In this document: piece after piece, positions 43,332 through 53,900 of the stretch
Layout: every line of letters begins with the position of its first letter
Position numbering within the stretch: position 1 is the stretch's first letter
Source: Nocardia sp. SYP-A9097
GTDB lineage: Bacteria; Actinomycetota; Actinomycetes; Mycobacteriales; Mycobacteriaceae
Direction: 5' to 3'
Assembly (NCBI RefSeq): GCF_009649815.1
Contig: NZ_WJIC01000028.1
Span: forward strand, 34,350-98,349
DNA: 64,000 bases
The notes under the pieces: model-generated
Database searches by the model: none
The model's input: only the letters and a program-made list of their open reading frames with translations
What the model was told of the DNA's origin: nothing
Position numbers and translations under genes: made by a program

Positions 43332-44711
43332 CTAAAGGATTGCTTGCCCGGAACTTTCGCGGTGCTGCGCATCGCCGGATCCGCGGCGGGCGGTTTCCAG
43401 GCGCAGCGGGAATCCATCGCGGGGCCGCGGTATTGCCATCCGATTCCAGGAGAGTTCGTAATCGGCGTCCACCGACCATTCGAATCGGTTCAGCGCCTGA
43501 TGCAGAATGGCTTTGATCTGCATGAGCGCGAAGTGCTGCCCGATGCACAGGTGCAGGCCCGCGCCGAACGGCGCCCAGGCCTGTTTGTGCACCCGGTCCT
43601 CGCTGCGCTCGGCGCTGAACCGCATCGGGTCGAACAGCTCGGGATCGCGCCAGTATTCGGGCATGTGGTGTACGAAGGCGGGCAGCGCCGCCACCAGTGT
43701 TCCTTCGGGGATGCGATATCCGAGCACCGAGGTGTCGGCCACTGTCATGCGGGCGAGCAGTGGCACCGGGGCCTCGAGGCGTAGTGCTTCCCTGATCACC
43801 ATGTCGAGGGCGCGCAATTCGCCGAGCCGGTCGTAGCGCAGCCCGCCCGGTCCCAGGGCGCGTGACTCGGATCGGCAGCGGTCCATCCATTCGGGATGTT
43901 TGGCGAGCTGGTACATCACCGAGGTCACGGTCGTCGACGAGGTCTCGTGTGCGCCGTGGATCATGGCGATCATGTGGTTCACCACCTGCTCGTCGGTGAG
44001 CGGCACACCCTCGTCGTCGGTGGCCGCGCACAGCCTGCTCAGCAGGTCCTCGCCCGGATCGGCGCGCTTGGCCGCAACCTGCGCACGCATGATCTCGAGC
44101 AGCACGCCGCGCCCGCGCAGTCCGCGTGACCAGCGCAGACCGGGAACCGGCTGGCGGATGAGCGCGGTGCTGGCCCGAATGCAGTCGATGTAGGCGTCGG
44201 TCATCCGCTCGGTGTCCGCGCCGAGCCGCATACCGGCGAAGGTGTGGGTCGCGATGCCGAGGATGAGCCGCAGGGTCTCCGGGTAGACGAGGATGTCGCG
44301 AGCGCGTTCCCACCTCGACAGGTGTTCGGCGATGGTCGCCTGCATACCGTCCAGATAGGTTTCCATATGCGGCCGTGTGAAGGCCTTGCTGATGATGCGC
44401 CGCTGTTGCATGTGTTCCTGCGGACCGAGGTATACGAGCCCGCCCTCGAAGAAAGCGCCATTGACGAAGTTCCAGGCCGGTCCCGGCTCGAAGGCCTTGT
44501 CGCGGTTGACAATCGCGACTTCGAGCGCGTCGGGCCCGAGCAGCAGGACCCATTTCCTGCCGAGGAATTCCATCTGTGAGACCGGACCCATGCGTTCCCA
44601 TCGGCGGCGGGCCCAATTCCGCTGGTTCAACAGGAACGGGATGGTGTCGCCGACGATCGGCAGTGTCCGGTGTGCGGGGATGTCCAGTAGGCCGTTGGTC
44701 GATGGGGTCAT
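43332..44711 (-). CDS. Cytochrome P450 monooxygenase
   Basis: 459 aa. The heme loop is FGAGLHLCIG with ligand C389, the ExxR pair is E308/R311, and the I-helix oxygen motif is HGAHETSS (about 252-259). AAGGAA precedes ATG 44711, 12 bp after the hydrolase stop. There is no membrane anchor, so it is a soluble bacterial type needing separate ferredoxin partners, none of which is encoded here. It is likely to oxidise a polyketide chain after assembly; regiochemistry cannot be predicted. Confidence 0.92.
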   Translation of the reverse strand: MTPSTNGLLDIPAHRTLPIVGDTIPFLLNQRNWARRRWERMGPVSQMEFLGRKWVLLLGPDALEVAIVNRDKAFEPGPAWNFVNGAFFEGGLVYLGPQEHMQQRRIISKAFTRPHMETYLDGMQATIAEHLSRWERARDILVYPETLRLILGIATHTFAGMRLGADTERMTDAYIDCIRASTALIRQPVPGLRWSRGLRGRGVLLEIMRAQVAAKRADPGEDLLSRLCAATDDEGVPLTDEQVVNHMIAMIHGAHETSSTTVTSVMYQLAKHPEWMDRCRSESRALGPGGLRYDRLGELRALDMVIREALRLEAPVPLLARMTVADTSVLGYRIPEGTLVAALPAFVHHMPEYWRDPELFDPMRFSAERSEDRVHKQAWAPFGAGLHLCIGQHFALMQIKAILHQALNRFEWSVDADYELSWNRMAIPRPRDGFPLRLETARRGSGDAQHRESSGQAIL

Positions 44712-44723
44712 TGTCGAAATTCC

Positions 44724-45839
44724 TTACGTTCGAGTGAGTTCGGCGGATACCGGCTCCTCCTGCCGGCACTCTGCGAGAAAGTCGAGGATGTGCCCGAAGA
44801 CGTCGACGGCCGCGCCGCGGCCGATGAACATGTCCAGGTGCCCGTACGACGGCACCTCGACATAGCGCAGCGGGAGGTCCGGATGTCGCAGTGCGAGTAC
44901 CTCGTGGCACAGCCGGTTGGAGTCCAGCCACAACCCGTTCCGGCTGCCGGAGATCAGCAGGACCGGGCAGGCGATCCGGTCGGCGTGGTCCAGGGCGTTC
45001 TCGGGCAGGGCCCGGTACCGTTCGTCGTTCTCGTTCCAGCGCACCACCGCGTGCTCGGATTCGACCTGCCGCAGATGCGGCAGGATCCAGAGCGGGATGG
45101 GGCCGAGTAGTTCGGCGAGCCGATCGTGGGTGCGCGGATCCAGATGATCGTGTTCGAAGAGCGTGCCGCCCATCCCCCACGCTCGATGTACGAAACGGCA
45201 GGTGGGGTCGGGGCAGCCGGCGCCTCGGGAGAGCAGTGCGAAGACCGGTGTGTACCGCGACCACAGTCCGACCCGGCGGAAGTCGCTGGGAATGTGGTCG
45301 AAGCGGGAACGCAGCAGCTCCCCGCCCACGGTCATCCGCAGGCGCGCCGAGGTGGCCATCTTCGGCGTCAGGAACACACCCTGCGCGACCACGCCAGCGA
45401 GCCCGGGCACGAGGCCGGCGGTCATGCTCATCGAGAGCGCGAGCGCGCCGATGCAGTGCGCCACCACGAGCAACGGTCGTGCCCCGATTCGTTCCCGGAT
45501 ATGCGCGACCGCGGCCGGAATGTCGTAGAGGGCGACATCGTCGTAGCTGAATCGGGTGCCGTTCTCGTTGTACGGCAGGCGGCAACTGCCACGCCAATCC
45601 AATAGCCACGGCTCGTACCCGTTGTCGATCAGCACTTCGGCGATATTGCGAATCTCGGGGAGCAGGAACATATCCGAGGACGCGGTGTGGCCGTGCAGGA
45701 GCAGCACCGCCGGACCCGGTTCCCGTCCGGAGGTCGCCCGGACCCGTCGCAGCGTGAGCACCACCCCGTCGGCGACCGGCAGGGACTCCTGCTCGATGGT
45801 CGCGCCGTCGATATGCGGGTGCGGGGGGACCGCGATCAT
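44724..45839 (-). CDS. Alpha/beta hydrolase with a Cys nucleophile elbow
   Basis: About 371 aa from ATG 45839, which overlaps the stop of the ACP-reductase gene (ATGA). LLLHGHT (about 47-52) forms the oxyanion region. The nucleophile elbow reads VVAHCIGALAL, with C129 where most hydrolases have Ser. An acidic residue follows LLISGSRNGLW, and the catalytic His lies in SYGHLD near residue 345. It resembles the alpha/beta-hydrolase partners of actinobacterial GMC/cholesterol-oxidase-like proteins. Possible jobs are editing or releasing chains, hydrolysing the ester made by the C domain, or acetate elimination in tetronate maturation (Agg5/AbyA5 role). The last is attractive because the E2-like acetyltransferase is present, but no sequence proof exists here. 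Confidence 0.85.
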   Translation of the reverse strand: MIAVPPHPHIDGATIEQESLPVADGVVLTLRRVRATSGREPGPAVLLLHGHTASSDMFLLPEIRNIAEVLIDNGYEPWLLDWRGSCRLPYNENGTRFSYDDVALYDIPAAVAHIRERIGARPLLVVAHCIGALALSMSMTAGLVPGLAGVVAQGVFLTPKMATSARLRMTVGGELLRSRFDHIPSDFRRVGLWSRYTPVFALLSRGAGCPDPTCRFVHRAWGMGGTLFEHDHLDPRTHDRLAELLGPIPLWILPHLRQVESEHAVVRWNENDERYRALPENALDHADRIACPVLLISGSRNGLWLDSNRLCHEVLALRHPDLPLRYVEVPSYGHLDMFIGRGAAVDVFGHILDFLAECRQEEPVSAELTRT

Positions 45840-48106
45840 CGCAGCGCCTTTCGTTCGGGGTCGGCGCGCAGCTCCAGCACTTCCGCGCCGGCACGGGTCA
45901 ATGGCTCCAGCAGTCCCTGGCCGACCTGGGTGCCGAACCAGGCCAGCCAGATCAGCTTCGCTATGCGCCGCTGCCGTTCGGAGAGCCGCGGGTCGAATCG
46001 GATGCCGTCGATCTGGTCGGGCACGTAGCTGTCCGCGGGGACGACCACTTCGCCGTGGAAGCCGGCGGGATGGTCCGTGCGGCCGATCTCGACCGTCAGC
46101 GCCCGCGCCTGCCGCAGCAGGTCGCGACGGGCCCGCGCGGTCTTCTGCCCCTCCAGCCACCAGGTCTGTCCGCGCGCGTCACGCAGCAGCAGCCGGTATC
46201 GCATCAGTGGGCGACCCAGGCCCGCGCGCAGTGGGACACCGTCGCGGGGTCGTATCCAGAGGTCACCGGAGAGCACGGTCAGCGGCTCGGCGTGGATGCC
46301 CGGGCAGGTGAGCTCACCGCGCACATCGACGCGGCGTTCGGCGGTCAGCTGGTACATGCTCGCGATCGACAGGGACAGCGACAGCGCGCACGGGTATCGC
46401 TGCCCGTCGCCGGCGTGCACCGATCCCAGGATCGTCTCGGGGAACCACAGATACGGGGCGTCGTCCCGATGTGGCAACCGGGCCAGCCCGTCGCGAGCCA
46501 GCAGTTCGAAGGTCTTCTGTTGCGCCCGCGCGTCGTAGGGCGCCGGCTCGGGCAGCCGGTGCGCGCGCACGAAGGCGCGGGTGCGCTCACCGGTCGCGGC
46601 GGGCGCGGACATCGAAGCCTCGCACAATGCCTGCGCGGTGGGCGACTCCAGCATGCGCGCCAGAAACTCCAACTCCGGAACCGGTTCGGCGCGAATGGAA
46701 TTCAAAGTTTCCGCACGCCACTGCGGCCAGCCCTGGATGCGGGTGTGCATTCCCGCGAGCGACATTTCCCGGCGGATCTCGTCCAATCCGCGGGGTACTC
46801 CGGTGAGGTGATAGTTGTACCCCCACGCACCGGGCTCGCACACGATGGCGGCCGCGATGCGACTCACCCAATTCACGGGTGCGACGTTCAGATGGCGGAA
46901 GGCGGGCATGGTCCGGAACCGCGAGAAGGACGCGAGTAACGCGCTGCTGAGATCGTGCGGATTGTGCGCGCCGGTTTCGGTGTGCCCGCCGATCCCGCCG
47001 GGCCGCAGCAGGGTGACGGTGACGCCGTGCTCACGGGCCCGGCGCAGTGCGGCCTCGGCGGCCCATTTGGTCCTGTCGTATCCGGCTTTCAACCCGTCGA
47101 GGTGCGCGACCGGATCATCCTCGCCCATCGCGGCGATCCCGATCTCGTTGAAGACGGCGATCGACGAGATATGGTGCAGCGGTTTCACTTTGCCCTCGAC
47201 CGCCAACCGGGCCAGGGTCAGTGGGCCGGCCACATTGGCACTGCGCAGCGACGAGTATCCGCGCAGGAAGTCCACCGCCGCGGCGACATTGACGATCGAG
47301 TCCAGGTCCACGGCCAGGGCATTCCAGCGCTCATCCGGCAGGCCCAGGCGCGGGTGGCGGATATCGCCGGGCAGCACCGTCACGCGCCGGTCGATCTCCG
47401 ATGACCAGCGCATGCCGAACCGCGTCAATCCGGCGGCGAGCCGCTGGGTCGCCGCCTCGGTGTCCTCGCCACGAACGAGACAGACGATATGTGCGTCACT
47501 GTGGCGCAGCAGGTCCAGCAGCAGATGGCTGCCGAGAAAGCCGGTCGCCCCGGTCAGCAGGATCCGGCGCGGGGCCGTGTGCGCGGGCGCACCGACGAAG
47601 GGCAGGCCGTCCGCGGTCGCGATATCGGCCATGAGTTGACGTAGTTCCTCATCACCGGCGGTGGGTACGGACTCTGCCGGGCGGATCGGATCGAGGACCG
47701 GTAGCGATGGCGCGTTCCCGGCAAGCCAGCGTCGGGCCAACTGTCGCGGTCTCGCGTCCGCGAATACGTCGTCGAGGTCGATATCGATATCGAGTTCGCG
47801 CGCGATCGTCGCGACGAGTTGAACCGCGTCCACCGAGGTCGCCCCGGCGTCGAAGAAATCGGTGTCCGGGCCGAGTGCGCCGGGCGGTGTGAACCGATTC
47901 GCGATCGCGGTCACGGCCGTGGCCAGCCCATCAAGAGTCCACGCGTCCTGAACCGCTGCCGCGTTCGCCCGGGCGAGCGGCACCGCTTCCGGCGGTGCCG
48001 GCACCTCCTCGACGCGACCTCTGAGGCGCTCGAGCAGTGCGGAGACGGACCGCCCGCCGTCCTCACGTTCGATCGGGTCGAGGCCGCCCTGTCGTGAAAT
48101 GACCAT
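45836..48106 (-). CDS. ACP-thioester reductase (TR) protein with an extra C-terminal domain
   Basis: About 756 aa, with GGGGAG before ATG 48106. An ACP (about 55-130, S91 in FFDAGATSVDAV) is followed by a reductive-release domain of the extended SDR type (about 180-530): GATGFLG at 186-192, a serine in HHISSIAV, and Y343-x3-K347 in YDRTK. TR domains use NADPH to free a chain from its ACP as aldehyde or alcohol. The last 250 residues (about 500-756) resemble a segment found with actinobacterial GMC/cholesterol-oxidase-like proteins; its role is unknown. The gene starts 12 bp after the giant PKS. This ACP is the natural acceptor for the glyceryl group loaded by the FkbH-like domain at the PKS C-terminus, or for the chain moved by its condensation domain. 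Confidence 0.88.
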   Translation of the reverse strand: MVISRQGGLDPIEREDGGRSVSALLERLRGRVEEVPAPPEAVPLARANAAAVQDAWTLDGLATAVTAIANRFTPPGALGPDTDFFDAGATSVDAVQLVATIARELDIDIDLDDVFADARPRQLARRWLAGNAPSLPVLDPIRPAESVPTAGDEELRQLMADIATADGLPFVGAPAHTAPRRILLTGATGFLGSHLLLDLLRHSDAHIVCLVRGEDTEAATQRLAAGLTRFGMRWSSEIDRRVTVLPGDIRHPRLGLPDERWNALAVDLDSIVNVAAAVDFLRGYSSLRSANVAGPLTLARLAVEGKVKPLHHISSIAVFNEIGIAAMGEDDPVAHLDGLKAGYDRTKWAAEAALRRAREHGVTVTLLRPGGIGGHTETGAHNPHDLSSALLASFSRFRTMPAFRHLNVAPVNWVSRIAAAIVCEPGAWGYNYHLTGVPRGLDEIRREMSLAGMHTRIQGWPQWRAETLNSIRAEPVPELEFLARMLESPTAQALCEASMSAPAATGERTRAFVRAHRLPEPAPYDARAQQKTFELLARDGLARLPHRDDAPYLWFPETILGSVHAGDGQRYPCALSLSLSIASMYQLTAERRVDVRGELTCPGIHAEPLTVLSGDLWIRPRDGVPLRAGLGRPLMRYRLLLRDARGQTWWLEGQKTARARRDLLRQARALTVEIGRTDHPAGFHGEVVVPADSYVPDQIDGIRFDPRLSERQRRIAKLIWLAWFGTQVGQGLLEPLTRAGAEVLELRADPERKALR

Positions 48107-48118
48107 GTGTGTCTCCCC

Positions 48119-50950
48119 TTACCGCTCCCACGACCGGAACGCGCGCAGCCGCTCGAGCGGCACCAGCACATCCGGTTCCCGAATATCGATCTCGCCGCCG
48201 AGTGCGGCGATCAGTCGCCGCGCCGGCACGTTCCGTGGCGTGGCGCGGGTGCGCAGCCGCACCCGCGCGCATCCGAGCGTCTCGGCGCGGTCGGCGATCC
48301 AGCTCAGCAGCCGTTCCTCGACACCACGCCCGAGCGCCCGGCAGCTCAGGTGCCAGCCGTCCACGTACAGGACGTCCGGCTCGGCGCGCAGCGCCAGGAC
48401 GCCGATCTGGCCGTAGTCGCCGAACCGGTCGCGGGCCGCGGCCGTCCACACCTCGCCGTCGCGGTGCCAGCGGTCGAGTTCCCCGTCCGCCACCTGATGC
48501 AGAGCGAACTGGTTGGTGCGGCGGATCAGTTGCCGCGATCGTTCGACGGTCGAGTCGGCCAGCGCCTCGATATCGACTTCCAGCCCGAGCCGGTCGAGGA
48601 AGTCGGCGAACTCCAGTTCGGCGCGCACCGAATCCCGGTCTCGTTCCTGCCGATAGAAGTCGGCGCGGGCGGCGTCCTCGGCGGTGACGGCGTCCGGGAT
48701 CATCGGCCACAGTGCGGTCAGGAACGGCACCAGTTCGTCCTCGGGCGGACACAGCAGGCTCGACACCTCCGGGAGCGCGGCCCGCACCCCGGCCACTTCG
48801 ACCGGGTTGTCGTCGAGGAATACGAAACTGTCCAACCCGAGATTCAACTCGCGGGCCAGGTCCCGGATACGCTCGGATTTGGGCTGCCAGCCGGTGGAGA
48901 TCGCGCTGAAGTGCTCCGCGCGCAGTATGCCGTCGGGCCGGTCGAGCACCGCGCGCACGGTCTCGTCATCGTTATTGCTCACCAGCGTGAGCAGGACGCC
49001 GGCGGCGCGCCAGCGCAGCAGTTTGTGCGCCAGTACCGCGCGGGCACCGTCGAGGCCGACGGTTTCGGGACCCGATTCGGCGGCGACCCCGCGCCACAGG
49101 GTGCCGTCGCCGTCGAGGACCAGCACCTTCGGTGGCACCGCGCGCACGGCGCCGATCAGGTCCGCCAGGGTCAGCGCGACCGCGGCCTGGAACTCCTCGC
49201 CGAACGGCAGATGTGCCAGCGCCTCGGTCCGCTCGTCGAACCGGTTGTCGACGTGATGATGCCGGGTCCAGTCGGCCGCCGCGACCACGGCAACGCCCGG
49301 TAGGTCGCGAATCCTGTTGTACAGCAACTGTTCCCACGCCGCCAGCCGGTCGTCGGCCACCCGCGCCGGGAGGAATCCGACAATCAGCGGTATGCCGGTC
49401 CGCCCCCGGTGCTCGGCCACTACGGTGAGGTAGACCTCGGCCAGCTCGGCCAGCAGATCGTCGCGGATCGGGCCGAAACGCTCCAGATCCGCTGCTCGCA
49501 ACAGCATGACTCCGATATCGGTCGCCGGTTCCGCGAACACACCCGACGGATCCCGCAGATTCGCGAGCACCTGATGGTAGGGAGCCTCGCGGATCACGGT
49601 GTTGTCGGCCGCGAGCCCCAGCAGTGCGCCCAGGTTTCCCAGCGCGAAGGTGGACGCGAGCGCGACCCGCACCGGTGGGCGCGTCGTAGCCGCGGGCCGG
49701 GCCGGGATGTCCGGATCCGCGGCCATCGCCTCGAGCAGTGCGATGAATTCGCCGCCGAGCCGCGAGCACTGGGCCGCATCGATGATGTCGAGATTGTGGT
49801 TGAGGACAACGCATTCCAGGTCCGCCATGACGGTGATCATGAGATCGAGGTCGGAGTAGCCGACTCCGGCCGGAACCATTTCCGCGCCGGCGAGCGCGGC
49901 ATTGGCGCGCAGGAAGTTGAAGTACACCTCGATCATCGGCGCGTCGGCGCGGAACAGATCCGCTTCGGCGAGGACGGCCAGCGCGTCGGAGAAGCTCGCG
50001 CCCTTGGCCAGCAGTCGATGCAGTTTGCCGCCGGTGCGCCGCAATACGTCGGCGGCCCGTTCGTCCGCGCGCACATTCGCCGGATACGGCACCGGCACCC
50101 CGAAGTATCCGATCGCGCCGGGAGCGTCGATGTGGAATCGGGTGTCCACCGGAACCGCCAGTACGAACCGGTCACACTCCTGCCGACGTGCGAGCAACAG
50201 GGTCAGGGTGCCCAGGAAGAACGCGGCGGGTGTGATGCCGAGTTCGCTCGCCCGTTCGGACACCCGGCGCAGGAGTCCCTCGGGGAGTCCGACCGCGAGG
50301 GTGCCCGCACGATAGGAGCGCCGGGCCGGTCGCTCATCGGCAAGGTCGAGTCGCCGGGACCCGGTGAATTCCGCACGCCATGCGGCCATCCCGGGATCGT
50401 CCCCGGGCGCGCGTTCGCTGTGCTGCGCCTGCAGCAGCTGTTCGATATCGCGATTCGACGCCGCCGCCGTGAGTGTCGCGCCGCCCAGCTCGGCGGCGAT
50501 CTCCCCGGCGACGAGCAATACCGATTGCGCGTCGCAGACCGCGTGGTGCGCGCCGAAGATCAGCACCTGGTCGCCCGAGGGCCAGTCCAGTAACTCGAAT
50601 CGCCACAGCGGGGGCACGGCGAGGTCGAATTCCGGTTCCATCAACTCTCGGAGCCGTTGCGCGACAACATCATCGGCATATTCGCCGACCTCCGCCGAAT
50701 GCGTTACCGCGATGCCGGAGGCGGCGGCGACCGCCAGCAGCCGCCTCTGCTCGGCATCGGTGACGATGGCCGTGCGCAGTGCCGCGTGCCGATCGGCGAT
50801 GCGCGCGACGATGGCCGTCAAGGCCGCGCGGGTCGTGGTCGTGCCGAGCCGGATGGCCAGGCCGACGGTGTGCGCGGCACCCGGGACACCGTCGCGCGCA
50901 CTGCGCAGCAGCCGGATCACATCGCGCGTGGCGGGTACCAGCAGGTCACC
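48119..50950 (-). other. C-terminal condensation (C) domain fused to an FkbH-like domain
   Basis: Residues about 4103-5044. The C domain (about 4103-4520) has HHAVCD at 4236-4241, the HHxxxD catalytic box. C domains make amides or esters between two carrier-bound or free partners. The FkbH-like part (about 4530-5044) has the N-terminal SGNH-like segment, the HAD motif VLVLDGDGTLWRG (D4714, D4716), FVFLDDNPVE and a C-terminal GNAT-like segment (HLSCRALGRGVEERL). Inference: FkbH loads glycerate onto the ACP of the next protein and the C domain esterifies its hydroxyl with the dienoyl chain. Confidence 0.85.
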
Positions 50951-53900
50951 CGCCACCGGGCTGCCATTGTCCGGCGTATCCGGAACGTCCGGGACCAGCG
51001 GCTCGGCCGCGGCCGCGGCGACGAGATGGCGGGCGAACGCGCGCGGAGTGGGATGGTCGAAGACCGCGCCGACCGCGACGGCGATCCCGGTGCTGTCCCG
51101 CACCGCGTTTCGCAGCTCGACAGCCATCAGCGAATCGAAGCCGAGGTGCTGGAACGTGCGCTCCGGGTCGACCTCGTTGCCCGCGCGCCCCAGCACCCGG
51201 GCGGTGTGCTGCCGCACCAGGTCCGAGGCGACGGTGAGAGCCTGTGCAGGGGCGAGCCCACCGAGCCGCACGAGCGGCCGGCCGGTCGCCGCCGGCGCCG
51301 ATCCGGCCGCCGCCGCCCGCGGTAGACCCGCTCCGGCCAAGGCGCCGAACAACTTCGGCAGCGCGGGCGCGGCCCGCAGCGCGCCGATATCCAGGCGCAG
51401 CGGCAGCAGCGCGGGCTGTTCGAACGCTATGGCGGCGTCGAACAGCGCCAATCCTTCACGATCGGTCATCGGGCGCAGACCCGAGCGCGCCAACCGGGCG
51501 CGACCGGCGGTGTCCAGGGACTGTGTCATGCCGGTGTCCCACCACCCCCAGCCGAGGGAGTGCGCGGCCAGCCCGTGGGCGCGCCGATGGGCGGCGAGCC
51601 CGTCGAGGAACGCGTTGGCGGCCGCGTATGCGCTCTGCCCGGCCGAGCCCAGTGTTCCCGCCGCCGAGGAGAACAGGGCGAACAGGGACAGGTCGAGCTC
51701 CGCGGTCAACTCGTGCAGGTGCAGTGCCGCGTCCACCTTCGGCCGCAGCACCGCGGCGAGCCGCTCGGGTGTGGTGGTGTGCACGGTGGCGTCGTCGATG
51801 ATGCCCGCACAGTGCACCACGCCCGAAAGCGATTCTCCGGCAATCAATTCGCGCAGTGCGGCGCGATCGGTGACATCGCAGACGGCGACGACGACGTCGA
51901 CGCCCAGTCCGGCCAGCTCCCGGGACAGTTCGGCGGCGCCGGGCGCGGCCGGGCCCCGGCGGCTGGCGAGCAGCAGCCGCTTCACCCCGTGGGCGACGGC
52001 GAGGTGCCGGGCCAGCACCGAGCCGATACCGCCCGGGGCCCCGGTCACCAGCACCGATCCGCCCTCGAGGCCGGGCGCCCGCGGCGCGGCCGGCGCCGGT
52101 ACCCGGCCCAGCCGGGCCGCGTGGACGACCCCGCGGCGGACGAGGAGCTGGGATTCCCCCGCGGCGGCGTAGGCGGCGGCATCGCAGTCATCGGTGTCGA
52201 CGAGCACGATCCGTCCGGGATTCTCCAGCTGCGCCGATCGAACCATGCCCCAGACGGCCGCCCCGGCCAGATCGAGCACGTCCTCACCCGCGAGCCCGAC
52301 CGCGCGCCGCGTCGACACCACCAGCGTGGTGTCGACGCCGAGGGAGCGCAATACCGCGAGCATGTCCAGGGTGGCGGCGTGCACGGCGGCGGCGGTGTTT
52401 CCCGGGGCAGGTTCGTGCACGAGGATCTCGCCCGCGGCCGCCGAGTCCGGCACCGGCACCGGCTGCCATGTCAGGTGCAGCAGATCGCGGGGGCTGCTCG
52501 CCCCGGCGAGCCGTGCGGCCGAAATCGGCCGGGCGAGTACCGAATCCGCGCGCAGCACCGGCCGTCCGACCGCATCGGCAACGGTCAGGGTCACCGAGTC
52601 GGTACCCGCAGGTCGGATCCGTACCCGCAGTGCGGTCGCGCCGCGCGCGCAGACCCGCACACCGGCCCAGGCCAGGGGAACCAGTGTCCGGTCGTCGTCA
52701 CCGTGGGCGATCAGCATGGCGTGCAGCGCCGAATCCAGCAGGGCCGGGTGCACGAGGTAACGTTCCGCGGTCTGCGCGAGGGCTCCGGTCACGGCCACCT
52801 CCGCGTAGAGGTCGTCGCCGTGCCGCCAGGCGGCGCGCAGGCCGCGGAACGCCTCGCCGTATTCGTAGCCGCGCGCTCGCAGGTCCTGATACCGGCCATC
52901 GATGTCGATCGCGGTGGCCCCGGCCGGTGGCCATTGCGAAAGTTCCTGTCCCGCAGGGTCTTCGGTCGACACGGCCAGTACACCCTCGGCGTGCAAAACC
53001 CACGGTGCGTCCGGTTCCGATTCCGCGCGGGAACGGATGAATACCTTCCGATCGCCGTCCGGGTCACCCGCGTCGACGCTCACCAGGACCTGCAGACCCT
53101 CATGCTCGGGGACCACCATCGGCTCCCGCAGCAGCAGTTCCCGCACCGCCCCGGCACCGGCCTCGGCACCGGCTCGCAATGCCATTTCCACGAATCCGGT
53201 TCCCGGCATGAGCGCGAGGCCCGATACGACGTGGTCGGCGAGCCACGGATGAGTGCGCCGGGAAACCCGGCCGGTGAGCAGTACTCCACCGGAATCGACA
53301 ACCGGTACGACCGCGCCCAGGATCGGGTGGTCTCCGGCGGTCAGGCCGAGCCCGGCGGCATCGGTGGGCGGCAGCGGGTCGAGCCAGTAGCGCGAGCGCT
53401 GGAACGGATAGGTCGGCAGTTCCACACCGCGCGCACCGGATTCGGCGAAGTGCCGGTCCCACACCGGATTCCCGCCCGAAACCCACAGTGCGGCAACGGA
53501 TTTGACAAATCGTTCGAGACCACCGTCCCGGCGTCGCAAGGATCCGCCGATGAAGGTATCCGCCGATTCCCCGACCTCGTCGAGGGTTTCCTGCAGTGCG
53601 AAGGTCAATACCGGGTGGGCGCTGATCTCGACGAAGGTCCGATACCCGCGCTGGTACGCGGCTCGCACGGCCCGCTCGAAGTGGACCGGTTCCCGGACGT
53701 TCCGATACCAGTGAGTCGCGTCCAAGGTCGTCGTATCCAGCTCATCCCCGGTCACGGTGGAGAAGAACGTCACGCTCGATGCCGAACCGGTGATGGTCAG
53801 GTCCGTGGCGAGCCGCTCGGACACGGCCTCGACGCACCGCGAATGCGAGCCGTACCGAATCGCCACGCGGCGCGCCCGGATCTGCTCGCCCCGGAACTCG

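Noticed and set aside
43243..45894. Minus-strand open frame of 883 codons across the P450 and hydrolase genes
   Set aside because: It is an out-of-frame reading through two well-recognised genes, Arg/Pro-rich and without motifs.
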